Assembly: GCA_003339645.1 (NCBI GenBank) | Contig: QNUV01000102.1 | Location: 1 to 64,000, forward strand | Source of the DNA: Microbacterium arborescens | Lineage (GTDB): Bacteria > Actinomycetota > Actinomycetes > Actinomycetales > Microbacteriaceae | Direction: 5' to 3' | Length of the DNA: 64,000 bases | Shown: positions 36,224 through 47,414 of the stretch, in pieces | Numbering within the stretch: position 1 is the stretch's first letter | How the letters are laid out: every line of letters starts with the position of its first letter | The notes under the pieces: generated by a model | The model's input: only the letters and a program-made list of their open reading frames with translations | The model's database searches: none | Told to the model about the DNA's origin: nothing | Made by a program: the position numbers and the translations under genes

Positions 36224-36230
36224 GTCGGTG

Positions 36231-36236
36231 AGCCTA
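36231..36236 (-). promoter_or_regulatory. Leaderless -10 of ganR
   Basis: TAGGCT on the minus strand; predicted start 36224, one base before GTG 36223. Confidence 0.5.
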
Positions 36237-36297
36237 CTCCGCACAGCACTGCCCGGTCGGCACGCGCCGCCAGGAGGAGCCGAGCGTGGCAGGCGAC

Positions 36298-36313
36298 CTG
36301 GGACCGGTCACAG
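36298..36313. promoter_or_regulatory. Candidate GanR operator 1
   Basis: CTGGGACCGGTCACAG differs by one base from the perfect palindrome at 36368. The centres are 70 bp apart, which would allow a looped repressor complex. Confidence 0.65.
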
Positions 36314-36367
36314 TTCGGTAACGACGCGTGTTCCGGATGACGGGCTCGCTTACAGTTGTCGCACACC

Positions 36368-36383
36368 CTGTGACCGGTCACAG
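36368..36383. promoter_or_regulatory. Candidate GanR operator 2, over the ganA promoter
   Basis: CTGTGACCGGTCACAG is a perfect 16-bp palindrome with the CG centre typical of LacI-family operators. A possible -35 TTGTCG lies at 36356-36361, so a bound repressor would cover the spacer and -10 region of ganA, 39 bp before its ATG. Confidence 0.75.
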
Positions 36384-36421
36384 TACGACCGGCGCATTCG
36401 AGAGACACGAGGACGCGTTTC

Positions 36422-38443
36422 ATGCCTGCGAGCGTTTGGCCGGCCATCGACGGGATCGCCTACGGCGGCGACTACAACCCGGAGCAGTGGCCCCGCGAGG
36501 TCTGGCGCGAGGACGTCCGCCTCATGCGCGAGGCCGGGGTGAACCTGGTCAGCGTCGGCATCTTCTCGTGGGCGCTCATCGAGACCAGCGCAGGCGTGTT
36601 CGACTTCGACTGGCTCGACGAGATCATCGGCCTGCTCCACGAGAACGGCATCGCCGTCGACCTCGGCACCCCCACGGCATCCCCGCCCGCCTGGTTCTTC
36701 GCCGAGCACCCCGATGCGCGTGCGGTCAACCGCGACGGCGTGGTGATGGGCTTCGGCTCGCGCGGCATGGCGTCGCACTCCGCACCCGCTTACCGTGAGG
36801 CCGCCATCCGCATCGCCTCGACGCTCGCCGAGCGGTACGCCGACCACCCGGCAGTCGTCATGTGGCACGTGCACAACGAGTACGGCGTTCCCGTCGGCGA
36901 GGACTACTCCCCCCACGCGCAGCGCGCCTGGCGCACCTGGCTGCAGGAGAAGTACGGCTCGCTCGACGCGCTCAACGCGGCGTGGGGCACCGCGTTCTGG
37001 GGCCAGCACTACGGCGTGTGGGAGCACGTGGGTGTCCCGGCCGCAGCGCCGTCGGTCGTGAACCCGGCGCAGCGGCTCGACTTCGCCCGGTTCACCGACG
37101 CCCAGCTGCGCGCGTGCTTCGTCGCCGAGCGCGACGCCATCCGGCGCTTCTCGTCTCTCCCGGTCACGACGAACTTCATGGCCAACCAGCACCACGGCTG
37201 CGACCTCTGGGCCTGGGCGCGCGAGGTCGACATCGTCTCGGACGACCACTACCTGTGGGCCGCCGACGTCGAGGGCGAGATCGGTCTGGCCATCGCCGCG
37301 GACCTCTCCCGCTCGGTCGGGGGCGGCAAGCCCTGGATCCTCATGGAGCACTCGACCTCGGCGGTCAACTGGCAGCCGCGGAACATCGCCAAGCGCCCGG
37401 GCGAGATGGCGCGCAACTCGCTGTCGCACCTCGGACGCGGCGCAGACGGCATCCTCTTCTTCCAGTGGCGGGCCGGACGGTCGGGCGCCGAGAAGTTCCA
37501 CTCGGCGATGCTCCCGCACGCCGGCACCGAGTCGCGGGTGTTCCGCGAGGTGGTCGATCTCGGCGCGAAGCTCAACCGGCTCGCCGAGGTGCGCGGCTCG
37601 CGCGTGCACGCCGACGTCGCGATCCTGTGGGACTTCGAGTCGTTCTGGGCGCAGGATCTGGAATGGCGCCCGTCGGAGGACGTGTCGCACGACGAGCGCA
37701 TCCGCGCGTTCTACGAGCGCCTGTGGCGCGACAACATCACGGTCGACTTCGCCCTGCCGGGTCACGACCTGTCGGGCTACAAGCTCGTCGTCGCGCCCGC
37801 GCAGTACCTTCTGCGCCAGGCCGACGCCGACAACCTCAACCGGTATGTCGAAGCCGGCGGCACGCTGGTCGTCTCGTTCTTCTCGGGCGTCGTCGACGAG
37901 AACGACGCCGTGCACCCGGGGGGCTTCGCCGCTCCGCTCGAGCCGGCGCTCGGCATCCGCGTCGAAGAGCACCTGCCGCTGCGCGCCGGAGTGACCACGA
38001 CGATCGATGTCGGCGGCGCGTCGCACACCGCCGACATCTGGCACGAGCACCTCGTCGTCTCCGAGGCGGAGGTCCGCGCGACCTACGTCGACGGACCGGG
38101 CGCGGGGATGCCCGCGGTGACGCGCAAGCGGCACGGCGCCGGCACCGGCTGGTACGTGAGCACGCGACCGGATGCCGCGGGCCTCGCGGCCATCATGGCC
38201 GAGGTGTACGCCGACGCGGGCGTCGCCCCGCTCGACGCGCCGGCCGGCCTCGAGATCGTCCGCCGTACCGGCGACGCCGACGACTACGTCATCGCGATCA
38301 ACCACGCGGCGACGGACGCTGAGCTCGCCCTGGAGGGCGTCGACCTGGTGACAGGTCGCGTCGCCCGGGGCACGCTGGAGGTGAGTGCGGGCGACGTCGC
38401 CGTCATCCGCACTCCGCGCACAGCACACGGGAGCGGCCGATGA
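36422..38443 (+). CDS. ganA: GH42 beta-galactosidase
   Basis: 673 aa without a signal peptide, so cytoplasmic. GGDYNPEQWPREVWREDVRL at the N-terminus, acid/base Glu in WHVHNEYGVP, nucleophile Glu in PWILMEHSTSAVNWQPRN. The trimerisation domain and C-terminal beta-domain follow. GH42 enzymes cleave beta-1,4-galacto-oligosaccharides. GAGG lies before ATG 36422. First gene of the ganASPQB unit and directly downstream of the two operators. Confidence 0.95.
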   Translation: MPASVWPAIDGIAYGGDYNPEQWPREVWREDVRLMREAGVNLVSVGIFSWALIETSAGVFDFDWLDEIIGLLHENGIAVDLGTPTASPPAWFFAEHPDARAVNRDGVVMGFGSRGMASHSAPAYREAAIRIASTLAERYADHPAVVMWHVHNEYGVPVGEDYSPHAQRAWRTWLQEKYGSLDALNAAWGTAFWGQHYGVWEHVGVPAAAPSVVNPAQRLDFARFTDAQLRACFVAERDAIRRFSSLPVTTNFMANQHHGCDLWAWAREVDIVSDDHYLWAADVEGEIGLAIAADLSRSVGGGKPWILMEHSTSAVNWQPRNIAKRPGEMARNSLSHLGRGADGILFFQWRAGRSGAEKFHSAMLPHAGTESRVFREVVDLGAKLNRLAEVRGSRVHADVAILWDFESFWAQDLEWRPSEDVSHDERIRAFYERLWRDNITVDFALPGHDLSGYKLVVAPAQYLLRQADADNLNRYVEAGGTLVVSFFSGVVDENDAVHPGGFAAPLEPALGIRVEEHLPLRAGVTTTIDVGGASHTADIWHEHLVVSEAEVRATYVDGPGAGMPAVTRKRHGAGTGWYVSTRPDAAGLAAIMAEVYADAGVAPLDAPAGLEIVRRTGDADDYVIAINHAATDAELALEGVDLVTGRVARGTLEVSAGDVAVIRTPRTAHGSGR

Positions 38444-38590
38444 CCGCGCCCACGACCGAGAGACAGTCGACGTCTCGCGGCAGGCACTGAGAGAGAAAGC
38501 CGACGCCACCCGGCGGCGGCATCCACACCGGTCGTGACGGAGCGACCTCGCGAGAGGCCCTTCCGATCGACCACTTCGGAAGGAAGATCC

Positions 38591-39823
38591 ATGCGCAAGA
38601 TCGGGACCGGAATCGTCGCCATCGCGGCGACCACCGTCCTGCTCGCCGGTTGCTCCGGCGGCAGCACCCCCAGCGAGAGCGGCAACGCCGCCGAAGGCTC
38701 CGGCGGCTCGCTCGTCGTCTGGACCGACGCCAACCGCGCGCCGGCCATCGAGGCCGCGGCGAAGGCGTTCGAAGAGGAGACCGGCACCAAGATCGAGCTG
38801 GTCCAGAAGAACTTCGAGGACATCCGCAACGACTTCATCAACCAGGTGCCCACGGGCGAGGGCCCCGACATCACCGTGGGCGCCCACGACTTCCTCGGCT
38901 CCTTCGTCTCGGCCGGTGTCGTCGACACCATCGATCTCGGCGACAAGGCCGACCAGATCGAGAAGGTCGCGGTCGACGCATTCACCTACGACGGCCAGCT
39001 GTACGGCTTCCCGTACGCGCTCGAGACGATCGCGCTCGTGCAGAACACCGATCTCGTGGGCGAAGAGGCACCGTCATCGTTCGACGACATGATCGCCCGC
39101 GCCCAGGCTGCGGGCGCCGAGCGTCCGTTCGTCATCAACACGGCGGGCCAGAAGGGCGACGCCTACACGATGTACGGCTTCCAGACGTCGTTCGGCGCGC
39201 CCGTCTTCGTGCAGGACGCCTCGGGCTCGTACACGAACGAGGTCGGCATGGGCGGCGCGGGCGGCGAGGCATTCGCCACGTGGCTCGGCGCTCACGGCGA
39301 GGCCGGTTCGGGCGAGATCTCGACCACGATCGACTACGACACCAACAACGAGCTGTTCGCCGCCGGCACCGCCGCGTACACGGTGCAGGGCCCGTGGGCC
39401 ATCGAGACGCTCACGGCCAACGGCGTGAACGTCAAGGTCAACCCGATCCCCTCGGCCGGCGGCGAGACCGCGGCGCCGTTCGTGGGCGTCCAGGGCTTCT
39501 ACATCAGCTCGGAGAGCGCGAACAAGCTGCTCGCCCAGGAGTTCCTGACCACCTACCTCGCGACCGACGACGCGCAGCGCGCCCTCTACGAGGCCGACCC
39601 GCGCCTGCCTGCGTGGAAGACCCTCGCCGCCGAGGTCTCGTCCGACCCCATCGTCGCCGGATTCCTCGCCTCCGCCGCGAACGGCGTGCCCCAGCCCTCG
39701 ATCCCCGAGATGGGTTCGGTCTGGGACCTGTGGAACGCCGCACAGGTGCAGATCATCAAGGGCGGCGACCCCGTCAGCACCTGGAACACCATGGTGACCG
39801 ACGTCCAGGCCGCGATCGGCTGA
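38591..39823 (+). CDS. ganS: Galacto-oligosaccharide ABC substrate-binding lipoprotein
   Basis: 410 aa, MalE/CycB-like. Lipobox VLLAGC with Cys21, then a Ser/Gly-rich linker. The mature protein has SLVVWTDANRAPAIEAAAKA, DITVGAHDFLGSF, QLYGFPYALETIALVQN and a C-terminal WNTMVTDVQAAIG as in maltodextrin-binding proteins. GGAAGGAAG precedes ATG 38591. The 147-bp gap after ganA has only a weak hairpin and an isolated ACCGGT core (38527-38532), so the gene may be on the ganA transcript or have its own promoter. Confidence 0.92.
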   Translation: MRKIGTGIVAIAATTVLLAGCSGGSTPSESGNAAEGSGGSLVVWTDANRAPAIEAAAKAFEEETGTKIELVQKNFEDIRNDFINQVPTGEGPDITVGAHDFLGSFVSAGVVDTIDLGDKADQIEKVAVDAFTYDGQLYGFPYALETIALVQNTDLVGEEAPSSFDDMIARAQAAGAERPFVINTAGQKGDAYTMYGFQTSFGAPVFVQDASGSYTNEVGMGGAGGEAFATWLGAHGEAGSGEISTTIDYDTNNELFAAGTAAYTVQGPWAIETLTANGVNVKVNPIPSAGGETAAPFVGVQGFYISSESANKLLAQEFLTTYLATDDAQRALYEADPRLPAWKTLAAEVSSDPIVAGFLASAANGVPQPSIPEMGSVWDLWNAAQVQIIKGGDPVSTWNTMVTDVQAAIG

Positions 39824-39828
39824 TCCCC

Positions 39829-39861
39829 TCCGGGGGCGGAGCGCACAGCTCCGCCCCCGGA
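39829..39861 (+). terminator. Intercistronic hairpin after ganS
   Basis: Perfect 14-bp stem (39829-39842 with 39848-39861, TCCGGGGGCGGAGC and its complement) and a 5-nt loop GCACA. No U tract follows, so it more likely protects the ganS mRNA 3' end or partly terminates than stops all transcription. This is common where a binding protein is needed in excess over its permeases. Confidence 0.75.
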
Positions 39862-39884
39862 CCCCTCTCGTGAAGGAGATGCAC

Positions 39885-41513
39885 ATGTCGGTCCCCCAGG
39901 GAACCGTGAGCGAGAGCGCACCGCCGCGCCGCTCCCCCGAACGGTCGCAGCAGTCCGAGCCGCACGGGCGGCGCTGGTCCGGCATCGGCTGGGGCTTCGT
40001 CGTGAAGCTCGTGCTGCTGGCGATCGTCAACGCCTTCGGCCTCATGGGCGTGTTCGCCGCCGTCCAAGCCGAGTCGTGGATCATCGCGACCGCTGCGGCC
40101 GTCCTGCTCATCGCCGCCGACATCGTCTACTTCACCAAGCGCGCTCTGCCGCTGAAGTACCTGCTGCCGGGACTGGCGTTCCTGCTGGTGTTCCAGGTCT
40201 TCATCTTCGGCTACACGGCGTACATCGCCTTCACGAACTACGGTGCCGGGCACGTCGGCTCGCAGGACCAGGCGGTGGCCGCGGCCCTCGCCCAGGGCGA
40301 GCGGCGCATCGACACCTCACCGTCGTACCCGCTGGCGGTCGTCGAGCAGGGCGGCGAGTACGGCTTCGCGATCGTCGACGACGGCGAGATCAAGGCCGGG
40401 GCCACCGATCGTCCGCTCGAAGTCGTCGGTGACGCATCCGGCTCGGGCGCACCCACCGACGTTCCCGGCTGGAACGTGGTCCCCCGCGGCACGTTCCTCG
40501 GCGACCCCGCCCTCCAGGAGCAGATCGTCGAGCTGCGCGTCCCGGTCTCGGACGACCCGAACGACGGCTCGATCCGCACGCGCGACGGCTCGACGGGAGC
40601 CGTCTACCTCTCGACGCTGACGTGGGATGCCGACGCGCAGACCATCACCGACACGGCATCCGGCGTCGTCTACACCGCGACCGACGACGGCCAGTTCGTC
40701 TCCGCCGACGGCGCGGCCCTCCCGACCGGGTGGGTCGTGAACGTCGGATTCGACAACTTCCTGCGGCTGGTCACCGACCCGGGCCTCCTCGAGCCACTCG
40801 CGCTGGTGACGCTCTGGACGTTCGTGTGGGCCGCGCTCTCGGTCATCATCCCGTTCGCGATGGGGCTCGTCGTGGCGCTCATCTTCAACGACCCGCGGGT
40901 GAAGGGCCGGAAGATCCTCCGGACGCTGTTCATCCTCCCGTACGCCTTCCCGGCGTTCATGTCGGCCCTGCTGTTCCGCGGCATGTTCAACGCCGAGTTC
41001 GGAGTCATCAACGAGTTCTTCTTCGGCGGCGCGAACATCGACTGGCTCGGTGACCCGTGGCTCGCCCGCATCGCCGTGCTGTTCGTGAACGTCTGGCTGA
41101 CGTATCCGTACTACTTCCTGGTGTGCACGGGTGCCCTGCAGGCGTTGCCGTCCGACAGTCTCGAGGCCGCATCGATCGACGGCGCCGGCAGGTTCCGGCA
41201 GTTCCGGGCGATCGTCCTGCCGCTCGTGCTGGTGTCGACGGCTCCTCTGCTGATCTCGTCGTTCGCCTTCAGCTTCAACAACTTCACCGTCATCTACATG
41301 TTCAACAGCGGCGGGCCGGCGATCCCCGGCGCCCCCTACGCGCTCGGCTCCACCGACATCCTGATCTCGGCGATCTGGCGGATCTCGGGAGTCTCGGGCG
41401 GTGCTGCCGACTACGGCCTGGCCAGCGCCCTGTCGATCCTCGTGTTCATCGTGATCGGCGTGATCTCCGCCCTGGCGTTCCGCCAGACCCGCAAGCTGGA
41501 GGAGTACCAGTGA
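39885..41513 (+). CDS. ganP: Galacto-oligosaccharide ABC permease, MalF-like
   Basis: 542 aa. N-terminal helices, then a long extracytoplasmic insert (about residues 110-280) resembling the P2 loop of MalF, then the core permease with the EAA loop LEAASIDGAGRFRQFRAIVL. ATG 39885 (MSVPQGTVSES) is preceded by AAGGAG; an upstream GTG at 39870 overlaps that Shine-Dalgarno and was not chosen. The stop overlaps the ganQ start (TGATG). No ATPase gene is in the locus, so a shared MsmX-like ATPase probably energises it. Confidence 0.92.
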   Translation: MSVPQGTVSESAPPRRSPERSQQSEPHGRRWSGIGWGFVVKLVLLAIVNAFGLMGVFAAVQAESWIIATAAAVLLIAADIVYFTKRALPLKYLLPGLAFLLVFQVFIFGYTAYIAFTNYGAGHVGSQDQAVAAALAQGERRIDTSPSYPLAVVEQGGEYGFAIVDDGEIKAGATDRPLEVVGDASGSGAPTDVPGWNVVPRGTFLGDPALQEQIVELRVPVSDDPNDGSIRTRDGSTGAVYLSTLTWDADAQTITDTASGVVYTATDDGQFVSADGAALPTGWVVNVGFDNFLRLVTDPGLLEPLALVTLWTFVWAALSVIIPFAMGLVVALIFNDPRVKGRKILRTLFILPYAFPAFMSALLFRGMFNAEFGVINEFFFGGANIDWLGDPWLARIAVLFVNVWLTYPYYFLVCTGALQALPSDSLEAASIDGAGRFRQFRAIVLPLVLVSTAPLLISSFAFSFNNFTVIYMFNSGGPAIPGAPYALGSTDILISAIWRISGVSGGAADYGLASALSILVFIVIGVISALAFRQTRKLEEYQ

Positions 41514-42406
41514 TGTCTGCAACAACCACCGTCGCCACCCCGCCCAGCCGCGCCGGCGCTCGCCGTCGCCGGTGGGTGCTCGAGGTGGGCTGGAAGTACC
41601 TCGTCGCGCTCGTCATCCTCTTCTACGCGATGTTCCCGCTCCTCTACGTCGTTTCGGCGGCCCTGAACCCGCGGGGCAGTCTGGCCGCGAGCAATCAGCT
41701 GTTCGGCGTCTTCGACCTCGCGAACTTCGCTTCGCTCGGCAGCACGTCGTACTGGACCTGGTACGGCAACACGCTGATCGTGAGCGGCGCATCGGCCGTC
41801 GGGGCCGTGCTGATGGGAGCCGCGGCGGCGTACGCCTTCTCGCGGTTCCGCTTCCGCGGTCGCCGCGCGGGCCTGACGTCGCTGCTCATCATCCAGATGT
41901 TCCCGCAGGCGCTGGCGTTCGTCGCGATCTTCCTGATGCTCCTCGCCCTCGGCGAGGTGTTCCCCGCCCTCGGCCTGAACTCGAAGCTCGCGCTCATCTG
42001 CGTCTACCTCGGCGGCGCGCTGGGTGTGAACACGTTCCTCATGTACGGGTTCTTCAACACGATCCCGATGGAGCTCGACGAGTCGGCGAAGATCGACGGC
42101 GCGACACACGCTCAGGTGTTCTGGCGCATCATCATGCCGCTCGTGACGCCGATCCTCGCGGTCGTGGCGCTGCTGGCGTTCATCGCCTCGTTCGGCGACT
42201 ACATCATCTCGAAGATCGTGCTGGTGTCGCAGGACAACTGGACCCTCGCCGTCGGGATGTTCCAGTGGGTCTCGAATCAGCTCGCGAGCAACTGGGGCCT
42301 CTTCGCGGCGGGTGCTGTGCTCGCGTCGATCCCCGTGCTGGCTCTGTTCCTCGGCCTCCAGCGGTACATCATCGGCGGGCTGACGGCGGGCTCCGTCAAG
42401 GGCTGA
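41513..42406 (+). CDS. ganQ: Galacto-oligosaccharide ABC permease, MalG-like
   Basis: 297 aa, six membrane helices. EAA loop LDESAKIDGATHAQVFWRII. ATG 41513 shares a base with the ganP stop. The C-terminus GGLTAGSVKG is typical of MalG-type subunits. Works with GanP and GanS. Confidence 0.93.
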   Translation: MSATTTVATPPSRAGARRRRWVLEVGWKYLVALVILFYAMFPLLYVVSAALNPRGSLAASNQLFGVFDLANFASLGSTSYWTWYGNTLIVSGASAVGAVLMGAAAAYAFSRFRFRGRRAGLTSLLIIQMFPQALAFVAIFLMLLALGEVFPALGLNSKLALICVYLGGALGVNTFLMYGFFNTIPMELDESAKIDGATHAQVFWRIIMPLVTPILAVVALLAFIASFGDYIISKIVLVSQDNWTLAVGMFQWVSNQLASNWGLFAAGAVLASIPVLALFLGLQRYIIGGLTAGSVKG

Positions 42407-44848
<2,442 letters not shown>

Positions 44849-44852
44849 CCCC

Positions 44853-44922
44853 CGAGAACGCACCGTCCCCGCGAAAACGTGCCCAAGATGGTGCGTTCTC
44901 GCGGGGATGGTGCGTTCTCGCG
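44853..44922. repeat. Large imperfect inverted repeat / terminator of GAGAACGCAC units
   Basis: Left arm from 44853 (CGAGAACGCACCGTCCCCGC...) pairs with the right arm ending at 44922 over about 31 nt with four or five mismatches, some of which become G-U pairs in RNA. Each arm is itself two tandem copies of a CGAGAACGCACC(A/G)TCCCCG unit. It lies between the convergent ganB and rsmI genes and probably terminates both. Confidence 0.7.
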
Positions 44923-44938
44923 TCAGGGGCGGGCCGCG

Positions 44939-45763
44939 TCAGGGGCGGGCGCGGGCAGCCAGGGCGGCCTGATACAGATCGCGTGACGACAGGCCGGTGG
45001 CGGCGGCGACCTCGGCGGCGGCGTCCTTCAGACGGATGCCGTCGGCCACGAGCCGCTGCACCTGCGCGAGCGCATCGGCGGGGTCGGTCTCGCGCGCACC
45101 GGCGCCGTCGACCACGATGACGATCTCGCCGCGGATGCCCTCGGCGGCCCACGCGGCGAGTTCGTCGAGCGTCCCCCGGGCCACCTCCTCGTGCAGCTTC
45201 GTCAGCTCGCGGCAGACGGCCGCACGCCGATCGCCTCCGAAGGCGTCGGCCATGGCCCGGAGCACCTCCGCGATCCGGGAGGGCGCCTCGAAGAACACGA
45301 GCGTGCGCTGCTCGCCCGCCAGCTGGTCGAACAGTCGGCGTCGCTCGCCCGGTTTGCGCGGCGGGAAGCCCTCGAACGCGAACCGGTCGGTGGGAAGCCC
45401 CGACACGGCGAGCGCCGCGAGCACCGCGCTCGGCCCGGGCAGGACGGTCACGGGGACCCCCGCCGCGGCGGCCGCGGCGACGAGCCCGAACCCCGGGTCG
45501 CTGACGGTGGGCATCCCGGCGTCGCTGAGGACGAGGACGTCCTCGGTCCGCGCACGCTCGACGAGTTCCTCTGCCCGCTGCTTCTCGTTGTGATCGTGAA
45601 GAGCGATCAGACGAGGACGATTCGTCACCCCGAGGGCCTGGAGCAGGCGCTGGGTCGTGCGCGTGTCCTCGGCCGCGATCGTCGTCGCCTCCTCGAGTGC
45701 GGTCACGAGCCGCGTCGTGGCGTCGCCGAGGTTGCCGATGGGCGTCGCGGCGAGGATGATCAC
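44939..45763 (-). CDS. rsmI: 16S rRNA 2'-O-ribose C1402 methyltransferase
   Basis: 274 aa. IILAATPIGNLGDAT at the N-terminus, AAEDTRTTQRLL, LSDAGMPTVSDPG, VLPGPSAVLAALAVSGLP and FEGFPPRKPGERR: the full RsmI/tetrapyrrole-methylase-fold set. GTG 45763 was chosen as the leaderless start from the TATGCT -10; a much longer upstream in-frame reading runs through the promoter into the mannosyltransferase gene. Confidence 0.95.
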   Translation of the reverse strand: MIILAATPIGNLGDATTRLVTALEEATTIAAEDTRTTQRLLQALGVTNRPRLIALHDHNEKQRAEELVERARTEDVLVLSDAGMPTVSDPGFGLVAAAAAAGVPVTVLPGPSAVLAALAVSGLPTDRFAFEGFPPRKPGERRRLFDQLAGEQRTLVFFEAPSRIAEVLRAMADAFGGDRRAAVCRELTKLHEEVARGTLDELAAWAAEGIRGEIVIVVDGAGARETDPADALAQVQRLVADGIRLKDAAAEVAAATGLSSRDLYQAALAARARP

Positions 45764-45769
45764 CGCCCC

Positions 45770-45779
45770 AGCATAGGCT
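45770..45779. promoter_or_regulatory. Overlapping bidirectional leaderless promoter rsmI/pmt
   Basis: AGCATAGGCT. On minus, TATGCT (45775-45770) is 7 nt before GTG 45763; on plus, TAGGCT (45774-45779) is 7 nt before GTG 45786. The whole intergenic space is 22 bp. Confidence 0.6.
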
Positions 45780-45785
45780 GGCGGC

Positions 45786-47381
45786 GTGACGACGACCGCT
45801 GAGCCGCTGCTCCCCGAGACACGTCGAACGAGCCTTCTCGACCGGTGGCACGCCCGATTCGGCGGCGACCCGGCCTTCGCCCGGCGGGTGGCGTGGATCG
45901 CCCCGCTCGTGATCACTCTGATCGCGGCCGTTCTGCGGATGTGGAACCTCGCCCACCCCCACGCCGTGGTCTTCGACGAGACCTATTACGTCAAGGACGC
46001 CTGGAGCCAGTGGGTGCTCGGGTACGCCGCGACCTGGCCCGACGGCGCCGACGAGCGTTTTCTCGCGGGCGAGACCGACATCTTCACCACGACGGGCAGC
46101 TTCGTCGTGCATCCCCCGCTCGGCAAGTACCTCATCGGGCTGCCGATGGCCGTGTTCGGAGCCGACTCGACCTTCGCCTGGCGCCTGGGCACTGCCCTCG
46201 CCGGCACGGCGTGCGTGCTCGTGCTGTACCTTCTGGCGCGCAGTCTCACCGGCTCGGTCGTCTTCGCGTCGCTGGCATCCGGTCTGCTCGCGATCGACGG
46301 CCTCGGGATCGTGATGAGCCGGGTCGCGCTGCTCGACATCTTCCTGACGATGTTCACGCTGCTGGCGTTCTGGTTCGTCGTCCTCGATCGCAACCGCACG
46401 CGCGTCATGCTCGCCGAGCGCATCGCGGCGCGGTGGGACGACATCGGCGCTCCGGCCTGGGGCCCGGTGCTGTGGAACCGGCCCTGGGTGATCGCCGCGG
46501 GGGCCGCGGCGGGCGCGGCGACCGCCGTGAAATGGTCGGGCGTCTGGGTGCTGGCGGCGATCGGCATCTATCTCGTCGTCAGCGACGCGCTGGCGCGCCG
46601 CAGCGCCGGCATCCTGCACTGGCCCGCCGACGCGACGGTTCGCCAGGGGGCGGTCTCGTTCGTGCTCCTGGTTCCGGTGGCGTTCGTGGTGTATCTGGCG
46701 TCGTGGACCGGATGGTTCGTCACCGACGGCGGTTACGACCGGCACGCGGCGGATGCGAACCCGGCGACGGGCTTGTGGTCATGGGTGCCCCTGCCGCTGC
46801 AGAGCCTGTGGCGCTATCACGAGTCGATGTACGGCTCGACGGCCGGGATGTCGACACCGCACGCCTATGCGAGTCCGGCCGCGCAGTGGCCGCTCCTGCT
46901 GCGCCCGACCTCGATGTACGCGGGCAGCACGCCCGGCGGCACCGGATCGTGCACCGATCCGAACGGATGCTGGGAGATCCTCTACAGCATGCCGAACCCG
47001 ATCGTCTGGTGGGCCGGCGTCGCGAGCGTGCTGTACCTCGTCTACCTGTTCTTCCGCACCCGCGACGGCGCCTACGGCATCGTCCTGACCGGCGTCCTCG
47101 CGACCTACGCGCCGTGGCTGCTCTTCCCCGAGCGCACGATCTTCCAGTTCTATACCGTCCTGATCCAGCCGTTCCTGCTGCTCGCGCTGGTGTTCGTCAT
47201 CCGCTCCGCGGTCAGGTCCGCGCGTCGCGACCGCGGCAGCACACGGGGCGTCGAACGGGTCGTGCTGGTCTTCCTGGGTGTCGTGCTGATCCTCGCCGCG
47301 TTCTGGTTCCCGCTGTGGTCGGCGATCTCGGTCCCCTACGAGTTCTATCGTCTGCACAACTGGCTTCCCGGCTGGGTCTGA
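45786..47381 (+). CDS. pmt: Dolichyl/polyprenyl-phosphate-mannose protein mannosyltransferase
   Basis: 531 aa GT39 membrane enzyme (mycobacterial Pmt/Rv1002c type). The catalytic acidic pair is in HAVVFDETYYVKDAWS; VHPPLGKYLIGLPMA and MSRVALLDIFLTMFTLLAFW follow; about ten helices; a conserved extracytoplasmic loop with HESMYGSTAGMSTPHAYAS; a C-terminal HNWLPGW. Transfers mannose from polyprenyl-phosphate mannose to secreted proteins. Next to rsmI as in many actinobacteria. Confidence 0.93.
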   Translation: MTTTAEPLLPETRRTSLLDRWHARFGGDPAFARRVAWIAPLVITLIAAVLRMWNLAHPHAVVFDETYYVKDAWSQWVLGYAATWPDGADERFLAGETDIFTTTGSFVVHPPLGKYLIGLPMAVFGADSTFAWRLGTALAGTACVLVLYLLARSLTGSVVFASLASGLLAIDGLGIVMSRVALLDIFLTMFTLLAFWFVVLDRNRTRVMLAERIAARWDDIGAPAWGPVLWNRPWVIAAGAAAGAATAVKWSGVWVLAAIGIYLVVSDALARRSAGILHWPADATVRQGAVSFVLLVPVAFVVYLASWTGWFVTDGGYDRHAADANPATGLWSWVPLPLQSLWRYHESMYGSTAGMSTPHAYASPAAQWPLLLRPTSMYAGSTPGGTGSCTDPNGCWEILYSMPNPIVWWAGVASVLYLVYLFFRTRDGAYGIVLTGVLATYAPWLLFPERTIFQFYTVLIQPFLLLALVFVIRSAVRSARRDRGSTRGVERVVLVFLGVVLILAAFWFPLWSAISVPYEFYRLHNWLPGWV

Positions 47382-47402
47382 CGCCCGCGGGTGGCGGCCC
47401 CG

Positions 47403-47408
47403 TAGGCT
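47403..47408 (+). promoter_or_regulatory. Leaderless -10 of FHA gene
   Basis: TAGGCT; predicted start falls on GTG 47415. Confidence 0.5.
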
Positions 47409-47414
47409 AGGCGC

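Noticed and set aside
38524-38535. Third GanR operator before ganS
   Set aside because: Only the ACCGGT core matches; the flanks lack the CTGTG/CACAG arms of the two good palindromes.
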